Shown here piece by piece: positions 39,431 to 48,826 of a stretch of 64,000 bases of DNA. Source of the DNA: Saccharofermentans sp. (GTDB lineage Bacteria; Bacillota; Clostridia; Saccharofermentanales; Saccharofermentanaceae); the NCBI GenBank assembly GCA_024403695.1, contig JAKSRI010000004.1:62001-126000 (forward strand), read 5' to 3'. The notes under the pieces are model-generated. The model had not been told where the DNA came from, did not search any database, and saw only the letters and a list, made by a program, of their open reading frames with translations. Both the position numbers and the translations under genes were made by a program. Position 1 is the stretch's first letter. Each line of letters starts with the position of its first letter.

Positions 39431-42400
39431 ATGAAGAGATGCATTCGTTTTATTGCTTCGGTATTGGCGGCCAGTACAATCGCTCTTGCCATGCCGTTAG
39501 TTCCATTTACAGGAAAAACAGTTTCGGCTGCTAATGGTGATCTTACAGCGAGTATCGTTGGTAATGAGTTCTTTTTTGAATACATGATTCAGAATTTTAA
39601 TACAGATGGAGATACAAGTTCACTCTCTGCAGCAGAGTGTGCGGCTGTTGAGAAGTTCCGTTTGCCTGGGTATGGTGGTCCAACTGATGGTTCATTTCTT
39701 AGATATTTTCCAAATGTAACTGAGCTTGATTTATCAGGAAATGACTTTAAAACTATTGATGTTTCGACAATGACAAATCTTACTTCTATTGATGTAAGTG
39801 GTAATGAGTTGACTGGTCTTGATCTTAGCAAGAACACAAAACTGAAGTATGTTCGTGCGAATTCAAATCAGTATATGTCTTCGCTTAAACTTCCTAACAG
39901 TTCTTCTCTTACAGAAGTATATGTTTATTTCAATAGTCTCTCATCTGTTGACCTTTCAGGATGTCCAAATCTTGATATATTGGAAATTTATCAGAACAAT
40001 CTTACTTCTTTGAATGTTTCTGCATGCAAAAACATCACATGGATTAGGTGTTTCAGAAATAATCTTACATCTCTTGATATTTCTCAGAATTCAAAATTAT
40101 CAGTGTTAGAGTGCTATGGTAATAGTATTAGCACCCTCAGCGTTTATGGAGTGCCAGCTTTGGTACCTGCCATTGGAAATTTCACAAGAATAACAGAAAA
40201 TGGCTACACTTATGATGAATGGTCAAGAGGTGGTTCATTGTGTCTTAATGTTCCAGCAGGATGTAACGTTGTAAATACACCTGGCGGATCCACACCTACT
40301 TCAAATCCAACACCAACTACAGCGCCAACTCCAACAAATATTAGTGGAGCTACAATTACTGTGGCAGACCAGATTTATACTGGATATCCTAGTAGACCTT
40401 CCTTTACAGTTACACTTGGTGGTAAGACACTCGTAGCTGATACTGATTTTACTTTTACATATAGCAATAATTCAGGTATTGGTACAGGCACAGTAACAAT
40501 TACTGGTAAGGGCGACTACACAGGATCAAAGTCTGCTTACTATAAGATTAAGGGTGACTTCAGTACAAGATTTGTTGAGATTGCTGCAATCCCAACTCAG
40601 ACATGGACAGGTAGTGCTCTCCAGCCTGCTGTTACAGTAACATTTGATGAAAAGACACTTACAAAGGGCACCGACTACACTGTTTCATATAGTAACAATA
40701 CTAATGTAGGTACAGGTACTGTAACAATTACAGGTACAGGTAATTATTCTGGTACAAAGACAGCAACTTTTAAGATCGAGAAGGCCTCAACTCCTACACC
40801 TACACCAATTTCTGGTGCTACTATCGCTGCTATTAGTGCTCAGACTTATACAGGTAATGAGTTAAAGCCATCTGTTACAGTTACACTTGGTGGTAAGACA
40901 CTTGTTGCTAATACAGATTACACAGTTTCATATAGCAACAACACTAATGTTGGTACAGCTACTGTAACTGTTACAGGTAAGGGTAATTACGGCGGAACAA
41001 AGACTGCAACTTTCACAATTAATAAGGCTAATATGTCCAGCGTAACAGTTGGTTCCATTGCTGATCAGGTAGTATATACAGGAAATGCTTTTACTCCTGT
41101 ACCTTCAGTTACATTCGGTTCCAAGACCCTTGTTAAGGACACAGATTTTACAGTTACCTATTCCAACAATACTAATATTGGTACAGCAACTGTAACTCTT
41201 ACAGGTAAGGGTAACTTTACAGGAACAAAGACTGTTAACTTTAAGATTGTTGGCGATCTTAAGAATTGTACTGTTTCTTCTATTTCTGCCCCAACATATA
41301 ACGGCAGTGAGCAGACACCATCTATTACTGTTACATATGCAGGTAAGACACTAACAAAGGATACAGATTACACTGTTTCTTATGGAAATAATGTTAATGC
41401 AGGAACTAATACTGCAACTGTTACTGTAACAGGTAAGGGTGGAAATTATATAGGAACAAAGACTGTTAGCTTTACTATTAATAAGTGCAACGCGTCTAAT
41501 CTGGTAATTGCAGATATCGTTGATCAGACTTACACAGGTAGTCAGATTTCACCTGCTGTCAGCGTTACATTTAATGGTAAGACACTTACTAAGGGCACAG
41601 ATTATACTGTTGCATACACAAATAATACAAATGTTGGTACAGCTACAGTAACTATTACAGGTAGCGGTAACTTTACAGGTACTAAGACTGCTAATTTTAA
41701 GATTAAGGGTAATTTCAGCAAGGCTACAGTTGATACTATCTCTGATCAGACATACACAGGAAGCGCTATTGAGCCTGAGGTTAAAGTAACTTTTAACGGC
41801 AGTTCTCTTACAAAGGGAACAGATTATACAGTTGCATACAGCAATAACACAGCAGTAGGAACAGCAACTGTTAAGGTTACAGGTATTGGTCTTTATAGTG
41901 GAGATATCTCCAAGACATTTAAGATTAAGGGCGACCTTAAGAATGCTACAATCTCTGGTATTTCCAAGCAGAACTGGACTGGCAGTGCTATTAAGCCAGC
42001 CTTCACAGTAACATTTGGTGGAAAGATTCTCACTGAGGGAACAGATTATACAGCTGAGTATATTAACAATACAAATGTTGGAACTGCCACAATAACAGTT
42101 ACAGGTAAGGGTGATTACTATACAGGATACATTCAGACTACATTTAAGATTGAGAAGAATGTAACTGTTACTGAACTTACAAGTAGCAATACTACAATCA
42201 GTTCTATCTCCAGTCCTACATATAATGGTAGCGCTCAGCAGCCATCATTTACTGTTACTGTAAATGGTAAGCAGCTCACAAAGAATACAGATTATAAGGT
42301 AGAGTACAAGAACAATATTAATGCTGGTACAGCTACAATTACTATTACTGGTAATGGTAATTATAAGGGAACAGTTACAAAGACTTTCACAATTAATGCT

Positions 42401-43621
42401 GCAAGCATTAGTGGCGCTACTGTAAATGGTTTGTCTACTCAGACATACACTGGTTCTGCATTCACTCCAACAGTTTCTGTTGTTCTGGGTGGAAAGACAC
42501 TGGTTCTTAATACAGACTACACAGTGACATATTCCAACAACACAAATGCAGGTTCAGCTACAGTAAAGATTACAGGTAAGGGTAATTACAAAGATTCTAT
42601 CAATAAGTCATTTACTATCAGCGCCAAGAGTATTAACGGTGCGTCTGTAGCTGCTATTGCTAACCAGACTTATACAGGTAAGGCAATTACTCCTTCCGTA
42701 ACAGTAACTCTTGACGGAAAGACACTTGTTGCTAATACCGATTACACAGCTACCTACACTAACAATACTAATGTAGGTACAGCTACAGTGACAATTATAG
42801 GTAAGGGTAACTACAATAATTCTGTAAAGACAACATTTAAGATTGTATCTGCAGCTACTCCAACTCCAACACCAGCTCCTAAGACTGGTGTAGAGGGCTT
42901 CTGTGAGAGACTTTATACAAAGGCTCTTGGACGTGCTTCTGACCCTAATGGCGTTAAGTCATGGGTAGATGCTATTAAGGGTGGCGCAGATGGTGCAAGA
43001 GCAGCATACGGCTTCTTCTTCTCACCTGAGTTCACAAGCAAGAATTATAGCAATACAGAGTATGTAACACGTCTCTATAGAACATTTATGGATCGTGAGC
43101 CAGATACAGCAGGCTTGAACGCATGGGTAGATGCACTTAACAAGGGTGCTACTCGTGAGCAGGTATTCTACGGATTTGTTAACTCTATTGAGTGGGCAAA
43201 TATTTGTCTTCAGTATGGTATTGAGTCCGGTGGTACAGCAAGCCCTACTATCAGAGTTCAGCCAAACGAGAAGATTATCGCATTTACAACTCGTTTGTAT
43301 ACAACTTGTCTTGGAAGAAATGCTGATCCATCTGGATTAAAGGCTTGGGCTGAGGCACTTGCTAACAGAGAGGGAACAGGAGCACAGGTTGCTTATGGTT
43401 TCTTCTTCTCCGAAGAGTTTGTTAATCATAATTACAGTAATGATGAATATGTAAATCGACTTTACCTTACATTCCTTGATCGTCCAGCAGACAGTGTAGG
43501 AAAGAAGTCATGGGTAGATGCCCTTAATGGTGGTGCATCTCGTGAGATGGTATTCTATGGATTTGCAAATTCCACAGAGTTTATGGCAATGTGTGGCGAT
43601 GCAGGAATCAGAATTAAGTAA
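39431..43621 (+). CDS. Large secreted repeat protein: LRR, 11 beta-sandwich repeats, DUF4214 modules
   Basis: Putative surface or secreted adhesin of 1396 residues. Order: signal peptide (FIASVLAASTIALAMPLVPF, cleavage near VSAANG); leucine-rich repeats about 75-245 (LTELDLSGNDFKTIDVS, LTSIDVSGNELTGLDLS); Thr/Pro linker (TPTSNPTPTTAPTPT); eleven 72-80-residue repeats of the form QTYTG...P-VTVT-GGKTL...DYTVSYSNNTNVGTATVTITGKGNY-GTKT--FKI; a second Thr/Pro linker; two DUF4214 regions (VEGFCERLYTKALGRASDPN and FTTRLYTTCLGRNADPSGLK) to the end. No LPXTG or transmembrane anchor is seen. ATG 39431, with GAGGGAG upstream and a proper signal peptide, is preferred to 39380. DUF4214 modules recur in the gene at 46011. 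Binding target unknown. Confidence 0.85.
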   Translation: MKRCIRFIASVLAASTIALAMPLVPFTGKTVSAANGDLTASIVGNEFFFEYMIQNFNTDGDTSSLSAAECAAVEKFRLPGYGGPTDGSFLRYFPNVTELDLSGNDFKTIDVSTMTNLTSIDVSGNELTGLDLSKNTKLKYVRANSNQYMSSLKLPNSSSLTEVYVYFNSLSSVDLSGCPNLDILEIYQNNLTSLNVSACKNITWIRCFRNNLTSLDISQNSKLSVLECYGNSISTLSVYGVPALVPAIGNFTRITENGYTYDEWSRGGSLCLNVPAGCNVVNTPGGSTPTSNPTPTTAPTPTNISGATITVADQIYTGYPSRPSFTVTLGGKTLVADTDFTFTYSNNSGIGTGTVTITGKGDYTGSKSAYYKIKGDFSTRFVEIAAIPTQTWTGSALQPAVTVTFDEKTLTKGTDYTVSYSNNTNVGTGTVTITGTGNYSGTKTATFKIEKASTPTPTPISGATIAAISAQTYTGNELKPSVTVTLGGKTLVANTDYTVSYSNNTNVGTATVTVTGKGNYGGTKTATFTINKANMSSVTVGSIADQVVYTGNAFTPVPSVTFGSKTLVKDTDFTVTYSNNTNIGTATVTLTGKGNFTGTKTVNFKIVGDLKNCTVSSISAPTYNGSEQTPSITVTYAGKTLTKDTDYTVSYGNNVNAGTNTATVTVTGKGGNYIGTKTVSFTINKCNASNLVIADIVDQTYTGSQISPAVSVTFNGKTLTKGTDYTVAYTNNTNVGTATVTITGSGNFTGTKTANFKIKGNFSKATVDTISDQTYTGSAIEPEVKVTFNGSSLTKGTDYTVAYSNNTAVGTATVKVTGIGLYSGDISKTFKIKGDLKNATISGISKQNWTGSAIKPAFTVTFGGKILTEGTDYTAEYINNTNVGTATITVTGKGDYYTGYIQTTFKIEKNVTVTELTSSNTTISSISSPTYNGSAQQPSFTVTVNGKQLTKNTDYKVEYKNNINAGTATITITGNGNYKGTVTKTFTINAASISGATVNGLSTQTYTGSAFTPTVSVVLGGKTLVLNTDYTVTYSNNTNAGSATVKITGKGNYKDSINKSFTISAKSINGASVAAIANQTYTGKAITPSVTVTLDGKTLVANTDYTATYTNNTNVGTATVTIIGKGNYNNSVKTTFKIVSAATPTPTPAPKTGVEGFCERLYTKALGRASDPNGVKSWVDAIKGGADGARAAYGFFFSPEFTSKNYSNTEYVTRLYRTFMDREPDTAGLNAWVDALNKGATREQVFYGFVNSIEWANICLQYGIESGGTASPTIRVQPNEKIIAFTTRLYTTCLGRNADPSGLKAWAEALANREGTGAQVAYGFFFSEEFVNHNYSNDEYVNRLYLTFLDRPADSVGKKSWVDALNGGASREMVFYGFANSTEFMAMCGDAGIRIK
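40340..42850 (+). repeat. Eleven tandem coding repeats of about 220-240 bp
   Basis: The region encodes eleven copies of a roughly 75-residue Ig-like unit with the core NTNVGTATVTITGKGNY. At DNA level the core (AATAATACAAATGTTGGTAC-type) is well conserved while the flanks diverge, so recombination between copies could change repeat number. Confidence 0.85.
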
Positions 43622-43647
43622 TTACTGATACTTAAATATGATTTACG

Positions 43648-43682
43648 ATGGATGCTTTCCGTTAGGAAGGCATCCATTTTTA
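43648..43682 (+). terminator. Terminator of the large repeat-protein gene
   Basis: Thirteen-base stem 43648-43660 / 43665-43677 (ATGGATGCTTTCC against GGAAGGCATCCAT, one G-U), loop GTTA, T5. Confidence 0.9.
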
Positions 43683-43799
43683 ATTGTATTAGCAACTTGA
43701 CTAATATTGCTAAATAATATTTTGACATTTGAGCAAATGAACCCATGCCAGTCAGATTGTTATAATCACAGTGTAGCGATTTTCACGGGGGCGAAGATA

Positions 43800-45194
43800 A
43801 TGAAAATTTGTGTACTTTCATGTAGTCCTAAGGGCGAGAATTCTCTTGGACTTCAGTCTGCAAAATTCTTGCAGCAGTTTTATCCAGAGGATGTTTTTGA
43901 TATCCATTTCACAACAAAGCCAGACTGTCCTGATGAGGTAGTGGATGCTGCGGCAGACGCAGATCTTATCCTTATCCTTTCGAGCATTTTCCACCTTAAT
44001 GTTCACGGTCAGATGATGAGCATGCTTGATCAGTTGTCCGCAAAGCTTAAGGCTAAGCTTGGTGATGGTATTGATAAGAAGTATTTTGCTTATATGACAT
44101 CAAGTAACTTCCTTTACGACATTGGTGCGCACAAGTATGTGACACACTGGGCTAGAAGTGAGAAGCTTAATTTCCTGAGACTTTTGTCACTTAAGGATGA
44201 GTCTTTGCTTACAGAGCAGGGTCGCGAGGAGTTGTATCGTTGGTTTGCTTACACTAAGGACACCATAGAGCTTTTGCGTAATGGTGGCGTGCCTAAGGTG
44301 ACAGAGAAGCGTAAGGTTTCTATTCTTAATGACCATTTGCCAGAGGCGTCCGTAAATCGTGTTAAGAACCTCTATGAGGAGCGCGGATGTGAGGTTGATG
44401 TTGTTAACCTTAGTGAGTATGACGTTAAGCCATGTAATGCGTGCTTTGCCTGCTATAGTAACCGTACATGTTGCATGAAGGACGATGTTCCTGCTATCGC
44501 AGACAGACTTGGTACAAATACAGATCTCATGCTTACTATGGGTACTTTGAAGCGTGGTATGCTCAGCCAGAAGTTTAAGTTCTGGACTGACAGACATGTG
44601 CAGTTTGGCCGTGCGGGCACAAGCGATGAGTTTGTTCGTATGACTTTGGTAGAGTCCGATGAGGAACCACTCGAGAGACAGCAGTCTATGACAGAGTTCG
44701 CACAGTGGGAAGAGGCTATTAACGGTATCGGCCGTGACTATGGTGCGGGCACATACTTTATGAGAACTGGTGATGAGGAAATCGATATCACCAGATACGT
44801 GGACGACACAATCCTTATCATGAACAACGAGCTTGTAGGACCTCGCAATGTTTTCAGTGAGTGCCTTAACACAAGATTTGCTGAGCTTGCACATCTTCTT
44901 CAGTTTATGGTGCCACTTGATTACGCGCACTTTAAGAAGGATGGCTACTATAAGCCAATGCCAATCAATACAAACGTAAGATATGTTAATGACGTTAAGG
45001 GCGGAATTATGTCATGCAAGATGCGACTAAGTGCATATGACATGGCACGTGCAGAGGTGGGAAGCACACCTAAGCTTACTAAGCGTCGTACGAAATACAA
45101 GGGCATGTCCTACCTCGAGCATCTGCGTAAGGGCGATGCTGAGGATAGCGGCAGCAAGGGTGGTTTCTTAGGCCTATTTGGCAAGAAAAAATAA
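43800..45194 (+). CDS. Double flavodoxin-like NAD(P)H-dependent oxidoreductase
   Basis: A 464-residue cytoplasmic protein with two flavodoxin-like halves. The first starts MKICVLSCSPKGENSLGLQS, a flavin phosphate loop, and has LILILSSIFHLNVHGQM. The second, from about residue 170, has KVSILNDHLPEASVNRVKNL, then KPCNACFACYSNRTCCMKDD, the Cys-rich segment of clostridial NAD(P)H-dependent FMN reductase-like proteins, and a basic tail ending GLFGKKK. The second phosphate loop is degenerate, so perhaps only the first half binds FMN. ATG 43800 (GGGGGCGAAG upstream) is chosen; the frame extends to 43707 without a ribosome site. Substrate unknown. Confidence 0.72.
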   Translation: MKICVLSCSPKGENSLGLQSAKFLQQFYPEDVFDIHFTTKPDCPDEVVDAAADADLILILSSIFHLNVHGQMMSMLDQLSAKLKAKLGDGIDKKYFAYMTSSNFLYDIGAHKYVTHWARSEKLNFLRLLSLKDESLLTEQGREELYRWFAYTKDTIELLRNGGVPKVTEKRKVSILNDHLPEASVNRVKNLYEERGCEVDVVNLSEYDVKPCNACFACYSNRTCCMKDDVPAIADRLGTNTDLMLTMGTLKRGMLSQKFKFWTDRHVQFGRAGTSDEFVRMTLVESDEEPLERQQSMTEFAQWEEAINGIGRDYGAGTYFMRTGDEEIDITRYVDDTILIMNNELVGPRNVFSECLNTRFAELAHLLQFMVPLDYAHFKKDGYYKPMPINTNVRYVNDVKGGIMSCKMRLSAYDMARAEVGSTPKLTKRRTKYKGMSYLEHLRKGDAEDSGSKGGFLGLFGKKK

Positions 45195-45226
45195 TTAAAT
45201 AACTAAATTTGTGGGAGGATTTATTT

Positions 45227-45718
45227 ATGGACATGAAGAAAATTGGAAAGAAGATTAACCTTCTTATGGGACTTACTATGAGTATTGGTTTGTCTATCGT
45301 AGGAAACATTGCTGGTGGAGGACAAAGACCAGTTCCAGCAATCATCATCGGAATTCTTGTAAGCTTTGTTGCCAGCTTCGTTATTTCTATGATTATCGGA
45401 ACACTCGTTCCAATGAAGACTGTTGGTGATAAGGTTTGTGCAGCTGCTAAGACAAACAACAGCTCCTTTAAGGGTAAGGCACTTACTTCTCTCGTATCTG
45501 ACCTTATTTACACACCAATCATTACTCTTGCTATGGTAGCTCTTGCTCGTGTTATGGCTGGCAAGAACGATCCTAAGGCTCTCGAGCACATGCCACCATT
45601 CATCATTATGTTCTTAAGCTCACTTGCAATCTGCTTCATCGTTGGTTGGGTTCTTATCTTTATCTTCCAGCCACTTTACATGAAGATGGTACTTAAGAAG
45701 AACGGTATCGAGATGTAA
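45227..45718 (+). CDS. Four-segment membrane protein, possibly DUF2798-like
   Basis: A 163-residue protein of two similar halves, each with two hydrophobic helices: IGKKINLLMGLTMSIGLSIV and PAIIIGILVSFVASFVISMI; then LIYTPIITLAMVALARVMAG and FIIMFLSSLAICFIVGWVL, ending in FQPLYMKMVLKK. The FQPL-type ending and paired helices recall DUF2798, but I hold this loosely. GGGAGG is 9 bases before ATG 45227. It follows the flavodoxin-like gene by 32 bases and ends in a strong terminator, so these two form an operon. Confidence 0.65.
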   Translation: MDMKKIGKKINLLMGLTMSIGLSIVGNIAGGGQRPVPAIIIGILVSFVASFVISMIIGTLVPMKTVGDKVCAAAKTNNSSFKGKALTSLVSDLIYTPIITLAMVALARVMAGKNDPKALEHMPPFIIMFLSSLAICFIVGWVLIFIFQPLYMKMVLKKNGIEM

Positions 45719-45739
45719 TTCTTTTTATTAAAAAAGACG

Positions 45740-45777
45740 CCCCTTATCACACTTTGAAGTGGTAAGGGGTATTTTTA
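45740..45777 (+). terminator. Terminator of the membrane-protein operon
   Basis: Eleven-base stem 45740-45750 / 45759-45769 (CCCCTTATCAC against GTGGTAAGGGG, one G-U), loop of 8, TATTTTTA. Confidence 0.9.
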
Positions 45778-45867
45778 TGTGGAAATTTTTTACCCCAAAT
45801 GAACTTATTCCAATTTTGAAGTGTCTATATGGTATAAGACAAAAAAGGAGGAGCCAAGTGATGCCAT

Positions 45868-46008
45868 ATGGATAATGAGAATTTGGAAATCAGAAAGCCA
45901 TTTTTGACCAGGTTTTTTGAAGAGGTTATGAGACACGTAAAAATAAGTTACAAACCGTTTTCACTTAAAACTGAAAATTCAGATTATTGTAATAAGAAGG
46001 AGGAGTGA
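45868..46008 (+). CDS. Possible 46-residue leader peptide upstream of the secreted DUF4214 protein
   Basis: Frame MDNENLEIRKPFLTRFFEEV onward, ending KKEE. Its last codons contain the AAGGAGGAG ribosome site of the next gene (TGA at 46006-46008, next ATG 46011), so translation through it would couple to or affect that gene. GGAGGAG (45847-45853) fits better with a 4-codon frame MPYG starting at 45861 whose stop overlaps this start. Composition is plausible for a small protein, but there is no homology that I know. Confidence 0.35.
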   Translation: MDNENLEIRKPFLTRFFEEVMRHVKISYKPFSLKTENSDYCNKKEE

Positions 46009-46010
46009 TT

Positions 46011-48656
46011 ATGAAAAGCAGGAAAATAGTATCCGTTTTGCTGGCATTTATTATTATGGCCAGCGGGTTTGCTGGAGTTCCAAGACAGGCAGTTAAGGTT
46101 AATGCAGATGAGATCCCTGTGGTAGAGGAGGAAGACTCTGAAGAGGCTATTAATGAGGACGAGTCCGAAAGTGACCCTGCACAGACTGAGTCTGAAGCAG
46201 TGGCTGAACGAGAAGCTGACATGGAAGTCGAAAGTGATGGGGACACACTCGCTGTCGACGAAGACGGTGTTAAGGGGTTCGTAACTCGTCTTTATAACGT
46301 GTGCCTTGACCGTGGCCCTGATGCAGTTGGCCTTGAAGCGTGGAGTGATGCACTTATCAAGAAGGATGCTACCGGTTGTTCTGTGGCCTTTGGTTTTATT
46401 TTCAGTGACGAGTTCCAGAATAAGGGGCTGTCAAATACAGAATATGTAACAGCACTTTATAATGCGTTCTTTGGACGCGAGCCTGATCCAGCAGGTCTTC
46501 AGTCATGGGTAGATCTTCTTGATAATGGAACTTCCCGTGAGGCAGTTTTCTGTGGATTTACAAATTCGCTGGAGTTCTCGCTTCTTTGTGATGAATATGG
46601 CATTTTCCGTGGAATTCACGTAGAGGGATATAACTACTATTCTGTAGGACGAGTAAATATCTTTATTGATAATCTCTATAATGATGTTCTCGGACGTCCT
46701 TCTGATCCAGGCGGACTGTACTCATGGACGGAGCTTCTTGTATCTCATAAGATGACAGCCTATGATGCGGGTAAGAATTTTGTATTATCTAGCGAGTTCG
46801 ATAACAGACATGTATGTTCTGATTGCTATACAGATATTCTTATTAAGGCCTTTGGAACTACTGATGATCCATATGGAAATAATCGACATTTAAGGAGTAC
46901 TCTTTTCAGAAATTATGAGTATGATTGGGGTTATGATTACGTAACTAATAAGGATGCATTTAAAAAAATGTGCGATTATTATGGTATCGAGTGTGGTGCC
47001 AAATACGATGGCTGGGGTCATTATGGAACTAATGGTAACTGTTCAAAGTGTGGAAGCACTCTCACATACGATAAATTTATTGATGCATCTTCTGTTCCAG
47101 TTACAGGCCCGGATAATCTTGTTTATAGAGAGGGACATTCAGCATCTCTAGCACCAGTAGTTAATCCGCTTGATTATACTTATGAGGTAATACCACTTAC
47201 TGGTAATTTGAATGGTTTATTTTATATTAAAACTGAGAATCCAGACCCATGGAGCTTCAGCCTTTTTGATAATGAGACTATTTATGCTGATGCAAGTGCA
47301 TATGGATATAACGGACACATTACCCCTATTACAGCCTGTTTCTCAGATGTTGTTTATGAGAATGAACACACAGGTAGAGTAAAGGGTGGATACATTGCAT
47401 GTTCTGGATATTCAGTTATGGGATTAAGTTCTGGAATGCGAAGGCTCGATATAGACTTACTCATCGATGATGCACCGCATTATTATCCTATTACAGATGG
47501 TGGTAAGCTTCAGTTATTTGTTACTAATACTTATACATTTAGCGCTCCTTATGATGATGGAAAGGGAAATATCTGGAATCCAGATAGAAGGGTAAGAATG
47601 TATCTAGATGAGACTGACGTGTATGTTAATTGTCCTAAAGTAGTAGATAATGTTGATTATCTCATCCAGACTTATGGTAATCCTGGTGCAGATTTCTTCG
47701 ATAATCTTACTGCAATTCAGGCTGGTTTGGGAAAGATTGCTGTTTACCCGGCAGGAGTTGTGGATGACTATCATCCAACAGCATTTTATCCATGTTATGG
47801 TGTATCCCCACTCTATCCAGAGCAGAGTATAAATGCGCACTCTAATATTTATCCATCTGTTATAGGTGAGTCCTTCCTTACATTTGCTACTCCATTTGTT
47901 TTACAATCTGAATCATTTCCTGACACTATGGGTAAAGTAGCAAAACGTTTGGAGCCAACCTGTACAGTCGAGAGAGCAGGCCTTCATTGGTTGCGTAATA
48001 TTACATTTAATGGTGTAACCAAATCATACGGTGGACAGGGCGTTGGAGGTGCTGATTCTTATATATATCTTTCCAAATTGCATAAGAATTTTACCTTTGA
48101 CGGTTCTAGCAGCGATATGGGACTTAATGGTTCGGTGGCTAAGCTTAGAGAAGAGTATATTAATGTAAGAGCTGAGTCCGATAAGGATATGAAGGTACTT
48201 AGAGAAATGCTTAACCTTAAATCAGTTTATCAATCTGAAAATAAAGGAGGATGGATTACTGTTGCATTAGAAGGTTCTAATAGTAGAACTATTAGGTATG
48301 CTTATTATTGTACCGTTCAGTTATCAGTAATAATGTCTTCTACTAGTTCTCTGGAAAATGTCTGGGTGGATGGAAGATATATCAATAAGTTTAACTACTA
48401 CGAAGATATGACTTTCGAAGATAGTATGGCTAATAAACCAAGCATTGTAGAAAATGGCAGAATGTATTGTTATGTTGAAGCTTCTGATTGCTGGGTGTGG
48501 AGTGAATATACGAATAAAGATATCTCTACTCTTCCTGAGGATTATGTTCTTACTCGAGAAGAAGTGGCGGCTCTTAATATCGACCGTAACCACGACAAGA
48601 ATCCTGAGCACGGCTTCATTTACGATGGCACACAGAAGCCTGGCACACCATTTTAA
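46011..48656 (+). CDS. Secreted DUF4214 protein with acidic N-terminus
   Basis: An 881-residue exported protein. A signal peptide (KIVSVLLAFIIMASGFAGVP, cleavage near VNADE) is followed by a very acidic stretch (about 36-85: VEEEDSEEAINEDESESD), then three DUF4214-type units: FVTRLYNVCLDRGPDAVGLE, VTALYNAFFGREPDPAGLQ and FIDNLYNDVLGRPSDPGGLY, with a Cys pair CSKCGSTL at about 345. The remaining 530 residues are rich in Tyr, Asn and Asp with predicted beta strands and are unfamiliar to me. No LPXTG or anchor is seen. It shares DUF4214 modules with the gene at 39431, so both may bind the same surface glycan (inference). ATG 46011 has AAGGAGGAG 6 bases upstream. Confidence 0.82.
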   Translation: MKSRKIVSVLLAFIIMASGFAGVPRQAVKVNADEIPVVEEEDSEEAINEDESESDPAQTESEAVAEREADMEVESDGDTLAVDEDGVKGFVTRLYNVCLDRGPDAVGLEAWSDALIKKDATGCSVAFGFIFSDEFQNKGLSNTEYVTALYNAFFGREPDPAGLQSWVDLLDNGTSREAVFCGFTNSLEFSLLCDEYGIFRGIHVEGYNYYSVGRVNIFIDNLYNDVLGRPSDPGGLYSWTELLVSHKMTAYDAGKNFVLSSEFDNRHVCSDCYTDILIKAFGTTDDPYGNNRHLRSTLFRNYEYDWGYDYVTNKDAFKKMCDYYGIECGAKYDGWGHYGTNGNCSKCGSTLTYDKFIDASSVPVTGPDNLVYREGHSASLAPVVNPLDYTYEVIPLTGNLNGLFYIKTENPDPWSFSLFDNETIYADASAYGYNGHITPITACFSDVVYENEHTGRVKGGYIACSGYSVMGLSSGMRRLDIDLLIDDAPHYYPITDGGKLQLFVTNTYTFSAPYDDGKGNIWNPDRRVRMYLDETDVYVNCPKVVDNVDYLIQTYGNPGADFFDNLTAIQAGLGKIAVYPAGVVDDYHPTAFYPCYGVSPLYPEQSINAHSNIYPSVIGESFLTFATPFVLQSESFPDTMGKVAKRLEPTCTVERAGLHWLRNITFNGVTKSYGGQGVGGADSYIYLSKLHKNFTFDGSSSDMGLNGSVAKLREEYINVRAESDKDMKVLREMLNLKSVYQSENKGGWITVALEGSNSRTIRYAYYCTVQLSVIMSSTSSLENVWVDGRYINKFNYYEDMTFEDSMANKPSIVENGRMYCYVEASDCWVWSEYTNKDISTLPEDYVLTREEVAALNIDRNHDKNPEHGFIYDGTQKPGTPF

Positions 48657-48684
48657 GTTGACGTTCTAAGAAAAAACTTGTTAC

Positions 48685-48717
48685 CCCCTTTCGAGCACTT
48701 CCTCGAAAGGGGTTTTG
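48685..48717 (+). terminator. Terminator, copy A of a repeated sequence
   Basis: Perfect 11-bp stem CCCCTTTCGAG (48685-48695) / CTCGAAAGGGG (48702-48712), loop CACTTC, TTTT. An almost identical copy lies at 51973-52001. Confidence 0.9.
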
Positions 48718-48723
48718 CTACGC

Positions 48724-48754
48724 AAAAAAATTTTTTAAAAATTTTTCAAAAATA
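48724..48754. other. Phased A/T tracts
   Basis: A7-T6-A5-T5-C-A5 in sequence upstream of the M48 protease gene. Such tracts bend DNA and can act as an UP-like element; the nearest -10 candidates are TATAGA (48782) and TATAAA (48789). Confidence 0.4.
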
Positions 48755-48826
48755 ATGAACCTAAGTAGAACGACCTGTGTCTATAGAGTATAAAAGCAAA
48801 ATAAATGCTTAATTTAGGAGGTAATT

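Noticed and set aside
40340..42850. CRISPR-like array suggested by the regular repeats
   Set aside because: Repeats are about 225 bp, coding and in frame, without unique spacers; they are protein domains.
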